This document shows, in pieces, positions 31,838-42,924 of a stretch of DNA of 64,000 bases. Each line of letters starts with the position of its first letter. Positions within the stretch are counted from its first letter, which is position 1. A model generated the notes under the pieces. It made no database searches and was not told the origin of the DNA. It saw nothing but the letters and a program-made list of their open reading frames with translations. A program made the translations under genes and the position numbers. Source of the stretch: Canis aureus (taxonomy: Eukaryota > Chordata > Mammalia > Carnivora > Canidae); assembly GCF_053574225.1 (NCBI RefSeq), contig NC_135611.1, positions 51,464,001-51,528,000 of the forward strand, given 5' to 3'.

Positions 31838-33668
31838 ATCTCTGATGAACATACATGTAAAATATTAAACAAAATCCAATAATATGTTAAAAATATCTTT
31901 CATCATAATCAAGTGGGATTTATGGGATTTATTCCTAGGATGCAAGTGGTTTAATAGTTATGGTTCAATAGTCTCAAATCAATCAACATAATACATTACA
32001 TCAACAAGAGAAAGGATAAAAACCACATGATCATTTTAATAGGTTCAAAAAAAAAAAGCATTTGACAAAGTACAACACCCACCATTCATGATATAAACCC
32101 TTCACAAAGAAGATTTAGAGGGAACATACCTCAACATAATAAAGGCCATTTAATATCATCTTCAATGAGGAAAAACTGAGAGCTTTTACACTAAGTTCAG
32201 AAACAAGATAAGGTTGTCCATTCTCACCTCTTTTATTCAACATAGTACTGGAAATCCTAGCTATTGCAATAAAAAAAACACAAAGAAATAAAAGGCATCC
32301 AAATCAGTAAAGAAGTAGTAAAACTTTCACTATTTGCAGATGATATGATACTCTATATAGAAAACCTGAAATACTATATAAAAAAAACACAAAAAAAAAC
32401 TATTAGAACTGATAAATTAATTTAATAACTTAAAAGTCACAGGATATAAAATCAACGTATAGAAATCCATTTCACTTACATACACTAATAATAAAGTAGC
32501 AGAAAGAGAAATTAGCAGACAGTCCCATTTACAACTGCAGTAGAAATAATAAGATATCTAGGAATAATCTTAACTAAGGAGATAAAAGACTTATACTCTG
32601 AAAACTATAAAATATTGATGAAAGAAATTGAAAACAATACAAAGCAATGGAAAGACATTCAATGCTCAGGATTAGAGAAACAAATACTGTTAAAATGTCC
32701 ATACTACCCAAAACAATCTACAGATTTAATGTAATCCTTATCAAAATACCAACAGCATTTTTTCATGGAACTAGAACAGCCTTAGAACTTGTGTGGAACT
32801 ACAAAAGACCCTGAATAGCCAAAACAATCCTGAAAAAGAAGAATAAAGCTGGGGGTATAACATCCCAGTTATCAAGATACACTACAAAGCCAAGGTAATC
32901 AAAACAGTACTGGCACAAAAATAGATACATAGATCAGTAGAATAAAGAGCCTAGAAATAAACTCACAATTGTATGGTCAATTAATCTTCAACAAAGGAGG
33001 CAAGGGCATGCAATGAGGAAAAGACTCTTCAACAAATTATTGGGAAAACTGGACAGGTACATGCAGAAGAATGAAACTGGATCATTTTTCTTATACCATA
33101 CATAAAAATAATCTCAAAATGGCATAAGGACCCACATGTGAGACCTGAAACCATAAAAGTCCTAGAAGAGACCACAGGCACTAGAAATCTCTCGGACGCT
33201 GGCCATATGAACATTTTTCTAATTATGTCTCCAAAGGCAGGGAAGTAAAAGCAAAAATAGACTATTGGGACTATATCAAAATAAAAAGCTTCTGTATAGC
33301 AAAGGAAATAATCAACAAAACTAAAAGGCAACCTACTGAATGGGAAAAGATATTTGCAAATGACATAGCTGATTAACGGTGAGTTTCTAAAATACAGAAT
33401 ATAGAAAAAATGTATGGAACATCTAAAATCAAATAATCCAATTTGAAAATGGGAAGAGGACATGAACAGACATTTCTCCAAAGAAAACATAATAAAAAAA
33501 AAAAAGAAGACATAATAGATGGCCAATGGACACATGAAAAGAAGCTCAACATCACTCATCATCAGGGAAATGCAAATAAAAATCACTATATTGTACACCT
33601 AAAACTAATATAACACTGCATGTTAGTTATACTAGAATGAATGAATGAATGAATGAATAAATAAAATA
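31838..33668 (+). mobile_element. L1 retrotransposon, ORF2 reverse-transcriptase region, dead copy
   Basis: A 5'-truncated L1 begins inside ORF2 (tctgatgaacatacatgtaa) and runs through the reverse transcriptase and C-terminal region. The catalytic FADD motif is visible at 32333-32344 (tttgcagatgat), followed by codons for MILYIENL. A stop codon (taa, 32209-32211) falls in the conserved RQGCP block, and that block is out of frame with FADD, so the copy is inactive. Near 33587 the sequence jumps from the gggaaatgcaaataaaaatc region to the last part of the 3' UTR (tgtacacctaaaactaat), so the end of ORF2 and most of the 3' UTR are missing. A 189-codon antisense frame at 33029-33598 is a mirror of this L1. 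Confidence 0.93.
33480..33516 (+). mobile_element. Poly(A) tract between duplicated 14-mers inside the L1
   Basis: aaagaaaacataat (33480-33493) and aaagaagacataat (33503-33516) flank at least nine extra A. The L1 consensus has this word once. This fits a tail-only insertion into the older L1, or a local duplication with slippage. Confidence 0.65.
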
Positions 33669-33687
33669 GAAATATCAGAGATAAATG

Positions 33688-33712
33688 TGGAGATTCCCAT
33701 TGGTTTTAATAA
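33688..33712. repeat. Left arm of a 25-bp inverted repeat
   Basis: Pairs with 33970-33994 at 24 of 25 positions. The core of the arm reads gattcccattggttttaat. Confidence 0.9.
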
Positions 33713-33787
33713 TTGCTGCTTATATAATGAAGAATTCCTGTTAATTTTAGCTAAATATTTCTGATGTGCCTTTATTCTTTGTGTTTT

Positions 33788-33960
33788 TTTAAAGGTCTTA
33801 TATATTTGCGGGGGAGGGGAGAGCAGAGGGAGAGAATCTTCAAGCAGACTATCTGCTGTGCAGGGAGCCTGATGTAGGGTTGGATTCCATGACCCTGAGA
33901 TCATTACCTGAGTCGAAATTAAGAGTAGGTGCTTAACTGACTGAGTCATTCAGAGGCCCC
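33788..33960 (-). mobile_element. Older carnivore CAN-SINE, antisense
   Basis: Antisense older-subfamily words: ggagagcagagggagagaat, cttcaagcagac, gaccctgagatcatta, cttaactgactgagtcattc. It lies inside the spacer of the 25-bp inverted repeat, close to the right arm. Confidence 0.85.
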
Positions 33961-33969
33961 ATCACTGTC

Positions 33970-33994
33970 TTATTAAAACCAATGAGAATCTCCA
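33970..33994. repeat. Right arm of a 25-bp inverted repeat
   Basis: Reads ttattaaaaccaatgagaat and is followed by ctcca. It is the reverse complement of 33688-33712 with one mismatch. Confidence 0.9.
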
Positions 33995-34284
33995 GGTATG
34001 CATGTTTTGCATCAAATTCAAGAAACACCCCTGTGCCCTATTTGGAATTTCCATCCTTACCCACATTTGTCCCAGGGAAATGAAATTACTGAAAAGCAAG
34101 TGCCAACAGTAGGGGTGGATGGGCTCCCTGAACCATTCTTCCCTGGAGAGCTTGCTTACAACCACTAAGTATGGGCCATCTTCCACTCCAGTCCACATAC
34201 TAGTAAATCATCAGAGCTCAGGCTATCTTTATTACTCCTTTCCTCCTTTTTACAAATATTTACTCACAAACGATCCAGTGTAAT

Positions 34285-34465
34285 ATTCAAAAGCATGAGC
34301 TGTGGACCTAGACAGTCACCATGAATGCTAGTCCTGCCATTTATTACATCTGTCACCCTGGACAGGTGACTACCTCTCTAAGCCTCGTCTTCCTCCTCTA
34401 GAAGCAGGAACAATAACACCTGGCATGTAAGGTTGTTATGGGCTCCCATAACATCCCTAGGTATT
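34285..34465 (+). mobile_element. MIR SINE, sense
   Basis: agcatgagctgtggacctag, cctgccatttattacatctg, caccctggacaggtgac, ctctctaagcctcgtcttcc, ggcatgtaaggttgttatg follow the MIR consensus order. Confidence 0.82.
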
Positions 34466-35760
34466 GTGAATTACTGAGCAATGAAAAAGGCCTGCTCTGA
34501 CGATGCTGACATTCTAATAGAAAAGACAGGTATTAAATAATCATGCAAACTGAAAAGTGATATATGATAATAAGAGGTAGGTGAAGGGCCTATTGAAGTC
34601 TGTGGTGTTTTACCAACCTACAGGGGTGTGTTCATGACTCAACCCTCTCTGAGATCTGAAGCAGTAGGAGCTAAGAAAAAAGGCAAAGAAGGAAAGGAAA
34701 AGAGTTCCAGGGTGAAAAGAAACACCCTTTCTCTCTTTTTTTTTCTTCCCTGTATTATAAATGTCAACTATTCTAAACAAGGCAATATCTTCAAGAACAG
34801 CCTAGGAATCTATGCATTGGTATAAGCCTTAAACAAAGTTAGAATTTACTCCAATGCACATAAATCCCATTAATCTCCATGAAATAATCAATGATAGTGT
34901 TATATTCTAGAATCCTCCTGCTGGCATTCCTCCAAAGCCACAGAAGAGCTGAAACAGCACTCATTCAGCTCATCTCATAGAAGAATACTTATTTTCTAAA
35001 GTGCACCAAGTAAGACATTAGAAAGGCATTCAGTACAGAATATTAAAACTCAATATTTTTCAGCTGCTGCATTGAGGAAAGATAGACAATTTATCCTATA
35101 GAAAAACTGTGAGTTTGGACTAGATCAGTTTTTAATCCATGGCTGATGAATCAATATTTGCTTTGAGTCCATATTTTTAGGCAAAGCCATATTTTGTCCT
35201 ACAGGATGGCCTAACTCATGAAATAAACATGTCAAGCCCCAAATATCAAAGGACCCGTAAGTATGTCTGGAGCAGCGATCTTGGAATTACTTCCCCAGCC
35301 TCTGTCGGTCCCTATTTGCAGGAAAACGATTTCCAATTTGCCCTGTGCTGTGGACCCTTGTGGCAGCTCAGGTGTCATAGCTCATGTTGCATGTGCCCAC
35401 TGCACCACTCCAAATGCCACAAGCTGGCTGCCTCCACTTCCTGACAAGCAACTGTCTCTCTGCCTTCAGTAACTCTTCTCCATATTTGAGAGCCATGGCC
35501 TGTCCTCAGGCACCGCCTTTAAGTCCTTGGAGCAAATTTCCAAGTTTATAATTGAAATAAACAATAAAAGCAATAAAATACTGCCATGAAAACAGATGCA
35601 AATAATTTTATACACCTAAACAGTTCCATATCATTCTTTTATAAATGGAGATGACTATCTTTGTCACCATGACAGTACTCACCAGGCTCCCTGCAGAATG
35701 CTGGTACCTATGTTTGTCCCGGGGGGGGGTAATAATACTGTATAGTATATCTTACATGTG
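34466..35760. other. Unassigned stretch
   Basis: Two overlapping sense frames (35229-35472) fall in modestly GC-rich DNA. They show no recognisable domain, and no convincing splice acceptor precedes them. A G10 run is at 35719-35728. No element assigned. Confidence 0.4.
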
Positions 35761-35775
35761 GGAAAAAAAAAGAGT

Positions 35776-35807
<32 letters not shown>

Positions 35808-35816
35808 GGAAGAAAT
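35761..35816. repeat. (GAAAGA)n purine tract
   Basis: A-run followed by agagaaagagaaagag units, directly before the L1 3' UTR. Confidence 0.9.
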
Positions 35817-35817
35817 A

Positions 35818-36135
35818 ATGTTGATTTCATAGAAACAGAGTAGAGGTGATAGCCAGGGGCCAGGACCAGGGGAAAAATAGGAAGATTGTAGAGATACAGG
35901 TCAAAAGGTTAAAACTTTCAATTGTAACTAGTTCTGAGGACCTAATGTACAGCATGGTGACCATGGTTAATTACACAGTATTGTATGCTTGAAAGTTGCT
36001 AATAGTAGATATTAAATGTTCTCACCACCCCCACACACAGAGTGAACACTTGAGGTGTGGATGTGTTAATGATTCTGATCTTGGTAATCACACCACAATA
36101 CACATGTATATTGTATCAGCATAGTGTTCACTTTA
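35818..36135 (+). mobile_element. L1MA-like 3' UTR, left part
   Basis: Words in order: ggtgatagccaggggccagg, aggttaaaactttcaattgt, gttctgaggacctaatgtac, agcatggtgaccatggttaa, tgcttgaaagttgctaa, ggatgtgttaatgattctg. The element is interrupted at 36135 by a SINE and resumes at 36340. Confidence 0.88.
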
Positions 36136-36322
36136 TTTTTTTAAAGATTTACTTATTTATTTTGGGGGGAGGGAGCAGAGGGAGAGGGAGGGAGAAAATC
36201 TCAAGGAGACTCCCAGATAAGTGTGGAGCCCGATGCAGGGCTCCATCCTATGACCCTGAGATCATGCCCTTGGCCAAAACCAAGAGTCAGACACTTAACT
36301 GACTGAGCAACCCAAGCGCCCC
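36136..36322 (-). mobile_element. Older carnivore CAN-SINE, antisense, inside the L1 3' UTR
   Basis: Antisense older-subfamily copy: ttaaagatttacttatttat, gcagagggagaggg, gaccctgagatcatgccc, cttaactgactgagcaaccc. Diverged TSDs (agcatagtgttcacttta and agcactgtgtacactta) at 36118-36135 and 36323-36339 confirm insertion into the L1. Confidence 0.92.
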
Positions 36323-36339
36323 AGCACTGTGTACACTTA

Positions 36340-36385
36340 AAACACACAGTTGTCAGTTTTTCCTCAATAAAGACTTTTTTTTTAA
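36340..36385 (+). mobile_element. L1MA-like 3' UTR, right part with tail
   Basis: Continuation of the interrupted L1: cacacagttgtcagtttttc, ctcaataaagac, then an A/T-rich end. Confidence 0.8.
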
Positions 36386-37149
36386 TACAAGAAAAGAGGA
36401 AGAGGAAAGGATAAGAAATAGTGCACGCGGAGCCTCTACACCTTAGTACTTTCTAGATGATTCCTTGTGATGAGCAAGAAATTAATGTGCTTTTGTTTTT
36501 AAAGTGTACTGCTTTATGACATATTAAGCAAAATGTATTACTCCCAAACTACCAGGGAAAGAAAGGAAAGCAACTAACGTTAAGCTTCATAGAGAAAACA
36601 GACACCTCGCTAGATGTTGTAGCTTTGTTTTGATATCTGAGAGATCATAAATATAGTTATCTATATTTTTCCTAGTCAGTGCAATAAAAAATGCTACTGA
36701 CTAATAACTCAGAGCACCAAGATGGCAGCCATGAATTCCAGAACCCAGGCCTTTGTATTTCACATTTTTCTGTAACCCCTGAAAATCTCCAGAGATATTC
36801 CACTCTTTTTTCTTTAACCAAACAATGCTAACTTAATCATTCTCTGATGTTTCTAATGAGATTCTAAAATGACAGATGAAACCAAAAAGGAAAGTAGTCT
36901 ACAATCACTGGAAAAAAAATGAAGCAATGATCCTATTTTGTGAAAGTCAACTTTCACTTATCCGTTCTCTCCCTCCCTACCAACCTCAAGTGCAAGAGCA
37001 CAGGATTCAATGAAAGCCTTCAGAGTTCTATTCAAGCCCTAAAATTGCCCTCACATTTAAAAGGTCCCAAAGGACAACACCTGGGGCCACTTTAATGAAG
37101 ACTATAAACAACAAATTGCTTGGCATAAGAAGCATTTCATGCACACACT
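36386..37149. other. Unassigned stretch
   Basis: No gene or element recognised. Confidence 0.4.
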
Positions 37150-39336
37150 AAGGAAAACCTGATGCCCAAGAGTTTTGTGCCATGATGTCAGCCTACGACC
37201 TTGGCCACCTCACTCTGGCCATGGGTACAGCAGCCAGTCCCACAGCTGCCACCCCAGAGCATCACTCACCATGGCTTCCTTCCTCTCCATGGACCCTCAT
37301 ATGCTTCCAGTTCCTGTGATGTTCATGGGGACCCACTCGGCCATGTGGCACACACACAAGCCTAGACGGGCAGGCAGTGTCCCCGACTGGGAGAATGGGA
37401 ACCTGTGTCTCAGGGAGACACATCTCAGGTACACTTGGTCCACTCATGACCATCCTCACAGTGGGTTAGGGTCAGGATGGAGGGATGAACTGACTTGCCC
37501 CCCTTCCCCAAGTCACTCTCCCAGCAGCTGCTCCTGCCCTGGGAGTATCTGCCAAGGTAAAACATCTGCAAGGAAGCCTTGGCTCTGCTTTTTGGGCAGA
37601 ATCCAGCCTGAGAAAAAAAACATTAAAACAAAAAGGGGTGTAGAAGATAAATCCTGCAAGACCTCATCTGTTCAGATAGAGGGCATGCTTTGAATCTAAT
37701 CATTTACCCTACACTTTCTACCCTTTCAGGTGATTCTTGCCACTATATCCCCAAAGACTCATCTTTTATCATTTCGGTCACTTCAGCTTCTGGTCTTTGT
37801 TAGTTCAGGCAGTTATAAGAGGTTCCGGAAGCACAGATGAGAACAGGAGAATGACAGACAGCAGACAGGGGCCACGGGATAGAGTTCTGAAGGCCTGAGG
37901 CAGGGGGATAGTGGGAGAAGCAGCACCGTCATTTCCTCTGTAAGACATGACAGCAAAAGTCATGCTTTGAAATCTAGATGATCCAGAGACAGATCTTGGC
38001 AAGGCATTTATTCCGTGGCTTTTGGCAAATAGCTGACCACCCCATAGGCTTTTATCCAGAGCAGTTTCTCCATACCAGTTTGTTTCCCAGAACATAAGTT
38101 GTGACAACTCGATACTTTTGTTCAGAAGTGTTCTAGTAACTAACATGTTATCAAGTGGACAAGCAGCCAAACACTCCAGTCCCTGGATCCTTTCTCCTTG
38201 GCTCATCCAAGAAGCAGAGAATAGCTCAGCCAGCATGAGGTTTCCAAAGGTCACTGCAGGCCTAGCTCAGGAGTGGAGCCTCCAGAAACCCAACTTGGAA
38301 CATGCTGAGCCCCACCTCTCCTCTCCAGTGTCCCTTCTCTGGGCTGAGGCTCTTTATTGGAAGGGAGAGATGTTCTCTGCAGACATCACACATACTTTGG
38401 AAGTCAGAAAGCAAAACATGTTGCCACCAAATACAATTACTTTGAATTTTCTTGTCCTCCACCCATACCCCTGGGAAGGGAATGGGGTTACCAGGAGAAA
38501 TGAATTGTCCTCTTCCAAGTTTTGTTGTTTTTATGCGTCCTATCACTGACCCCTCTTGCTCAGCCAGCTGTGTCAGGTGCTATCAATGATATGCTTCTCT
38601 CCAGCCAGCTGCTACTTGGAACCACCAACGCTTTCTGTAGAGAGAGAGAGGGGCAATTTGCAATGGAAAGCAGAGGATGTGTGAAGAGGGAGGGTCAAAG
38701 ATGACGGTCTTTCCCAACAACTGAAAGTTGAAGAAAGTAAAACATCTGCCAGATTTGTAGGGAGAAAAGAATACAGTAAACTTGGAGAAAACTTTTCAGA
38801 TGGACTTGGTTATGAGAAGAAAGAAAATCAGGCAGGGATGTGCCAAGGGCATTTAGAAATGACATGAGTAGTACTTAATTCCACAAATAGGTATCAGGTG
38901 ACTATAAGGAACTCAGAAGAGGTCTGTATTTTAGATATGAAAAGGTTTATCTCTTGGGTCGAAGAAACTGCATATATCAAAGAGAAGTAAGAATAATCAG
39001 CTTACAACTAAGAAGACAGACTCTGAGGAATATTATGAGATAAACAGGGAATACTGAAAGTCATTTTGAATTTGAAATGTGAGCTACTGATAAGTAAATA
39101 ATGAGAGAATTACCTCAGTTCACCTTCTGGTTTAAGAGTCCACGCATGAGGCCCCCTTTCCTTCAGTAATCAAACTGTGGTATCACACCATGTCCAGAGT
39201 ACCCACTGACTACACCACACCACCTAAGCCAGGGAGCACCATGAAAAATGAGGAAGGAGGGCTTCTTGACCTCTCTGCAGCTTGTCTCACTCAAGGTCTC
39301 TGGGAAAATCACTTCACCTCTTGCCTCTGTCTATCT
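37150..39336. other. GC-richer, largely unique block with several open frames
   Basis: Noticeably richer in G+C than its surroundings and nearly free of young repeats. Longest frames: 172 codons sense at 37175-37693; 149 codons antisense at 37805-38254; 143 codons sense at 38118-38549; 94 codons antisense at 38262-38546. They overlap on opposite strands. Their composition follows local base content and none shows a domain I recognise. A non-coding regulatory or unique segment is as likely as an unannotated exon. Part of 37320-37440 faintly resembles an antisense MIR. Confidence 0.4.
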
Positions 39337-39658
39337 GGACTGTATAAGAGAATACCACAGAGCAAGAGTACTTGTATTTCTGTTCTGGCGGCTGGAAGAC
39401 CACAATCGAGGCACCAGGAAATTTGGTATCTGGTGAGCCCCTGCTCCCTGGTTAATAGCTGGCCTTCATCTGGCTGTGCCCTCCTGAGGCAGAAGGGATG
39501 AAGGAGCTCTCTGGGGTCTCTTCTGTAAAGTATGAAGAGCTCTGCTCTCGTGACCTAATCACTTCCCAAAATGATTCTCCTCCTTTCACTTCTGAATACC
39601 ATCCCATGGTGGTTAAGATTATAAATTGTTGGGGAGACACAAACATTCAGTCTATAGT
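39337..39658 (-). mobile_element. ERVL-MaLR solo LTR (MST/MLT1 type), antisense
   Basis: Reverse-strand LTR words in order: tgtataagagaataccacag, gttctggcggctggaagacc, ggcaccaggaaatttggtat, ctggtgagcccctgctccct, ggagctctctggggtctctt, cgtgacctaatcacttccc, acacaaacattcag. These endogenous-retrovirus-like elements are long extinct. No internal region is attached, so it is a solo LTR. The 62-103 codon frames here are by-products. Confidence 0.85.
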
Positions 39659-40309
39659 ATGTTTTCGATGTTGACTAGACTTTCACACTTGTGATGAGGG
39701 AGAAGATGCCACAAAGTCTGTGGTCACTTTCACTCTGAAATGTGGCCAATGAAATGGATGATGAACTGCCCACATTTAAAGACTTCCTATTAAACTCTTC
39801 TTAGTTTTGGAGATTGTATACAAATGGTGGGTTGTAGGACACCAAGCCAGAATTCCATTCCCCAATGTCTCCAGTTGCGGTAGGTCACTGATTGGTTCTT
39901 AAGTGGGAGGGAAGCAGTAGTCACATTGTTGCTCATCCACCAGCTCCTGTCATTGGCATGAGGCATCAGGTAGGTCTGCAACTGCTCCACCTTCCCCTGG
40001 TCCTTCTTCAGCATCTCTGACTCCTGAGCCAGGTATGTTTACTCAGCTCTTCAATGGAGGGGGCTTCTGCAGGACCCTTGACAACATCAAGATCATAAGA
40101 ATGATAAGGGTTCCAGTATCATGTTTGTGCTTTCCAGCTCATCCTTGCTCTCTCCCAGGTTATTTGCATCTCCTTCCCCAGCACTTGCCCAGTGAACTCA
40201 GAGCTGCAGCATGGCATATAAGGACAATGGCCTTACAGAGACTGTCCAGCTCCCTAAGGTCACATCCCTGTAACAGATCAGTGTGAGTGTGTATCTCCAA
40301 ACACACACA
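39659..40309. other. Unassigned stretch, possibly degraded gene-like sequence
   Basis: Moderate GC. A 74-codon antisense frame (39790-40014) and adjacent antisense text contain Leu/Lys/Gln-rich words that look faintly protein-like (for example KKDQGKVEQLQTYL). I could not identify a parent gene, and no continuous frame extends beyond it. A decayed processed pseudogene is possible. Confidence 0.3.
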
Positions 40310-40485
40310 GATCAGAGTCTCAGATCTACCATTTATTAGCTAAATGACCTTGGGCAAGTGACTTAACCTTTCCTAAACTTCTTAAATAGAGCTTATAATT
40401 GTGGCCACATCATAGGATCACAAATGAGATAGTGAATGTGAAGTTGGCACAAAATGCCCAATAAATATTTTATTATCAATTAATT
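40310..40485 (+). mobile_element. MIR SINE, sense
   Basis: Clear MIR: atctaccatttattagctaa, tgaccttgggcaagtgactt, aacctttcctaaac, atcacaaatgagatagtgaa, cccaataaata. It is the best-preserved MIR in the window. Confidence 0.9.
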
Positions 40486-41804
40486 TAAAATCCCAATTAT
40501 ACTGCAGAGGAAATCCTTTCATGATTTGATTGCTATAGATTAAGAGAAGTATGCAACATGCTCCTGCCCTATAAGAGACCGAGCTAATAGGGCTTTGGCT
40601 CTACTGAAAAACCCAAGAGCACACCATCCTGTTTTTATGAGAGAACAGAACAGAGTAGCTAACATAGGTAAGCACTGATTTCTACTTCCAAAGAAATGAT
40701 GGCAAAGCCAGAAAGAACTGATTACATTGAGATATCTGAAAGGCATTTAATGAAGATAAATTTTAATGAAGGAGTCTGATATCTATATTAAAAGATAGTT
40801 AATTGTAAAATATCATACAATGGGGCTGTTCTGGTGAATGGAATACTCTGGTTGAAAGTCTAAGGAAATGATCTTTCCTTTTTCAGCTCTTAATAATGAT
40901 AAAAAACACAATTCGAAGAACTATTTGAGATGGACTTAAATATAAAAACTACTTCTTACTTATCTACATCATTTATACCCTATCTTGTTCCAGGAAGATC
41001 CAAGTATATGAAATTTTTTTCTTCAGTGAATTAGGATTTAAGCCCATCAAGGAATCTCAGTATTTTTGATATGTAAGGTAGCTTTCCATCTTTATTTCAC
41101 TTTCTCACATTTAAAAATGACGCTGAACAGCTGTCTTCCCATGGTTACACAGTGAGCCAGTAAAGCATAGGGCGGGGGTAGAGGGCTGTACGTCAAGGGG
41201 CCAGGGAACCAGTCTTCACTATACTATGACTTCCAAACTGAAGCTCACATCCCTGACTGACCTCAGCTTGTTTCTTAATGCCAACCACCTTCAGACATAC
41301 ACACTTCAATCAAATATCAGAGCCACATACCTTTCCCAAAGTCTCTGCCAAAGTCACATTTCTCACAGCCAAGTTTAAAACACTAGTGCCAAGATTTCTT
41401 CTCTCCTTTATAACCTATATTTACAGTTACTCACCAATTCCAGCAGGTCCTAAGAACTATGTCCACTATGCGGCTGCCCTCCTGAGGTTCTCACTGTCCC
41501 TCTCCTGGATACCTGCTCTGCCCTTAGGTGGTCCCATTATTCCTGCCCTTCCTTCCACACATTCACATACTGCTAACTCCCACCCCAATTTCCTCCTCCG
41601 TAACTATGATGATGCCATCTTTTTACAGAAACTTTTAATTCCTATACTAGGAACTATATTATATCCTAGTTCTTGGATATAATATAAACACTACCAATTG
41701 AGACAAAATATTTCAACTAAAACCACTTTTGGGTCCTAAAGCCACCACCCAGTTTGGATGGCCGCCATGGCTGGAAGACATCATAAATAGAATGCTTAAC
41801 TGTT
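40486..41804. other. Unassigned stretch
   Basis: A 134-codon sense frame at 41278-41682 is open but shows no recognisable domain and ends in an AT-rich palindrome. No transposable element assigned. A perfect 12-bp inverted repeat is listed at 41655-41686. Confidence 0.38.
41655..41686. repeat. Perfect 12-bp inverted repeat, 8-base loop
   Basis: tatattatatcc (41655-41666) pairs exactly with ggatataatata (41675-41686) around the loop tagttctt. Confidence 0.93.
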
Positions 41805-41998
41805 CAAATTTAGACAGATGTTAGTTTGAATTTTGGCTGTGCCATTGAATAACTATGTGACCTCACTCAACTTTATTTTCCTGATATGACAAACTAGGTT
41901 AATTTAGTGCCTCATAAAGTTATTACAATTAAATGACATAATTCATGTGAAATGCTTAGCAGGAGAAATGCTGAGTAAATGGCAGCTGCTATGAAAAT
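41805..41998 (+). mobile_element. MIR SINE, sense
   Basis: ttggctgtgccattgaataa, ctatgtgacctcactcaac, gcctcataaagttattacaa, ttaaatgacataattcatgt, gaaatgcttagcagg match the MIR order through its end. Confidence 0.85.
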
Positions 41999-42779
41999 CA
42001 AGAACAGCTCCTTTGGGCTACATCTTCCCTGCCCCCTCACATGGAGCTGAGGATGGCTCCCATGGAAGGAAGGTCAGCACTTTGGCATCAGTGATGCTAC
42101 AGGCCCAGGGAACTGCATCAACACACTTCCAAATCTGGACATAACCTGAATATGCATTTCAAACCTACCTCTCATATCAATTTATTTTGTCTGGGAAAAA
42201 AAATGCAAGAGACACATCCTGGTTAATTAGGGGTACTACTTACTTAGACTAGAGTTAATCAGGTTCTTAATTCCTATGATCTTTCCAAAGGATTAATAAT
42301 AATAAACATGAAATAGGTATAAATTAAGGAGTTTTCTTAAAACACCCTTAATTGGTTCAAATTCTCTTAATGTGGGTGAAGGCCCCTTAAAAAAATTTAG
42401 GTCTCAACAGTATAGATTAAAATGATAAATTGTAGAGAATTCTGCTGGTGGAAAAGTAAATTTATACTTGCTTGCATGAGTAACTTCTACATTCTTTGTA
42501 ATGGATTTTACATAATAGGAGCATGTATTTTGTGACAATAATAGGCCCACTCAAGCAGCTGGATATATAGCTAACTCTTTATCACTGTCAGGGTTGAAAT
42601 AAAACTTGGTTTACTTCTTATATGGAAAAAAGTCCTGCCTTTCCAAAATACCAAATACATAAACTTAGATTCATTTAGAATAGTTTACTTCTCCAGTAGA
42701 CAATAGATGTCTCATATACAATAAATCTCTGCAGACATGCAGACACACACACACACACACACACAGAAAAGAATCAGGC
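41999..42779. other. Unassigned stretch with a (CA)n microsatellite
   Basis: A run of about 12 CA units lies at 42742-42766. No other element is recognised. Confidence 0.5.
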
Positions 42780-42924
42780 ACACAAAGGTTCAAATGCTAG
42801 CTTGGCTCAATGATCTGGTATATTACTTTCACTTCAGCCTCAGGTTTTCTTTTCAAAATAGAAATAATATCTATCTGATAAGATCATCATGAAGATTAAA
42901 TTAAATATTATATCTAAAAGTGAC
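42780..42924 (+). mobile_element. MIR SINE, left part (split by a SINE)
   Basis: ggttcaaatgctagcttggc, cacttcagcctcaggttttc, aatatctatctgataagatc, atgaagattaaattaaata follow the MIR. The continuation lies after the SINE at 43093-43155. Confidence 0.75.

Noticed and set aside
33029..33598. 189-codon antisense open frame, the longest in the window
   Set aside because: It is the complement of L1 ORF2, whose sense strand is recognisable throughout; Phe/Tyr-rich translation is an effect of the A-rich L1 strand.
37175..37693. 172-codon sense open frame with several Met
   Set aside because: No recognisable domain, no splice or promoter evidence, local GC-richness lengthens chance frames. Kept only as part of the GC-rich block.
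37805..38254. 149-codon antisense frame overlapping a 143-codon sense frame
   Set aside because: Long frames on both strands of the same DNA are typical of composition effects; neither translation resembles a known family.
39790..40014. Possible processed pseudogene on the minus strand
   Set aside because: Peptide words look faintly protein-like but no parent gene, poly(A) tail or target duplication was found; left as unassigned.
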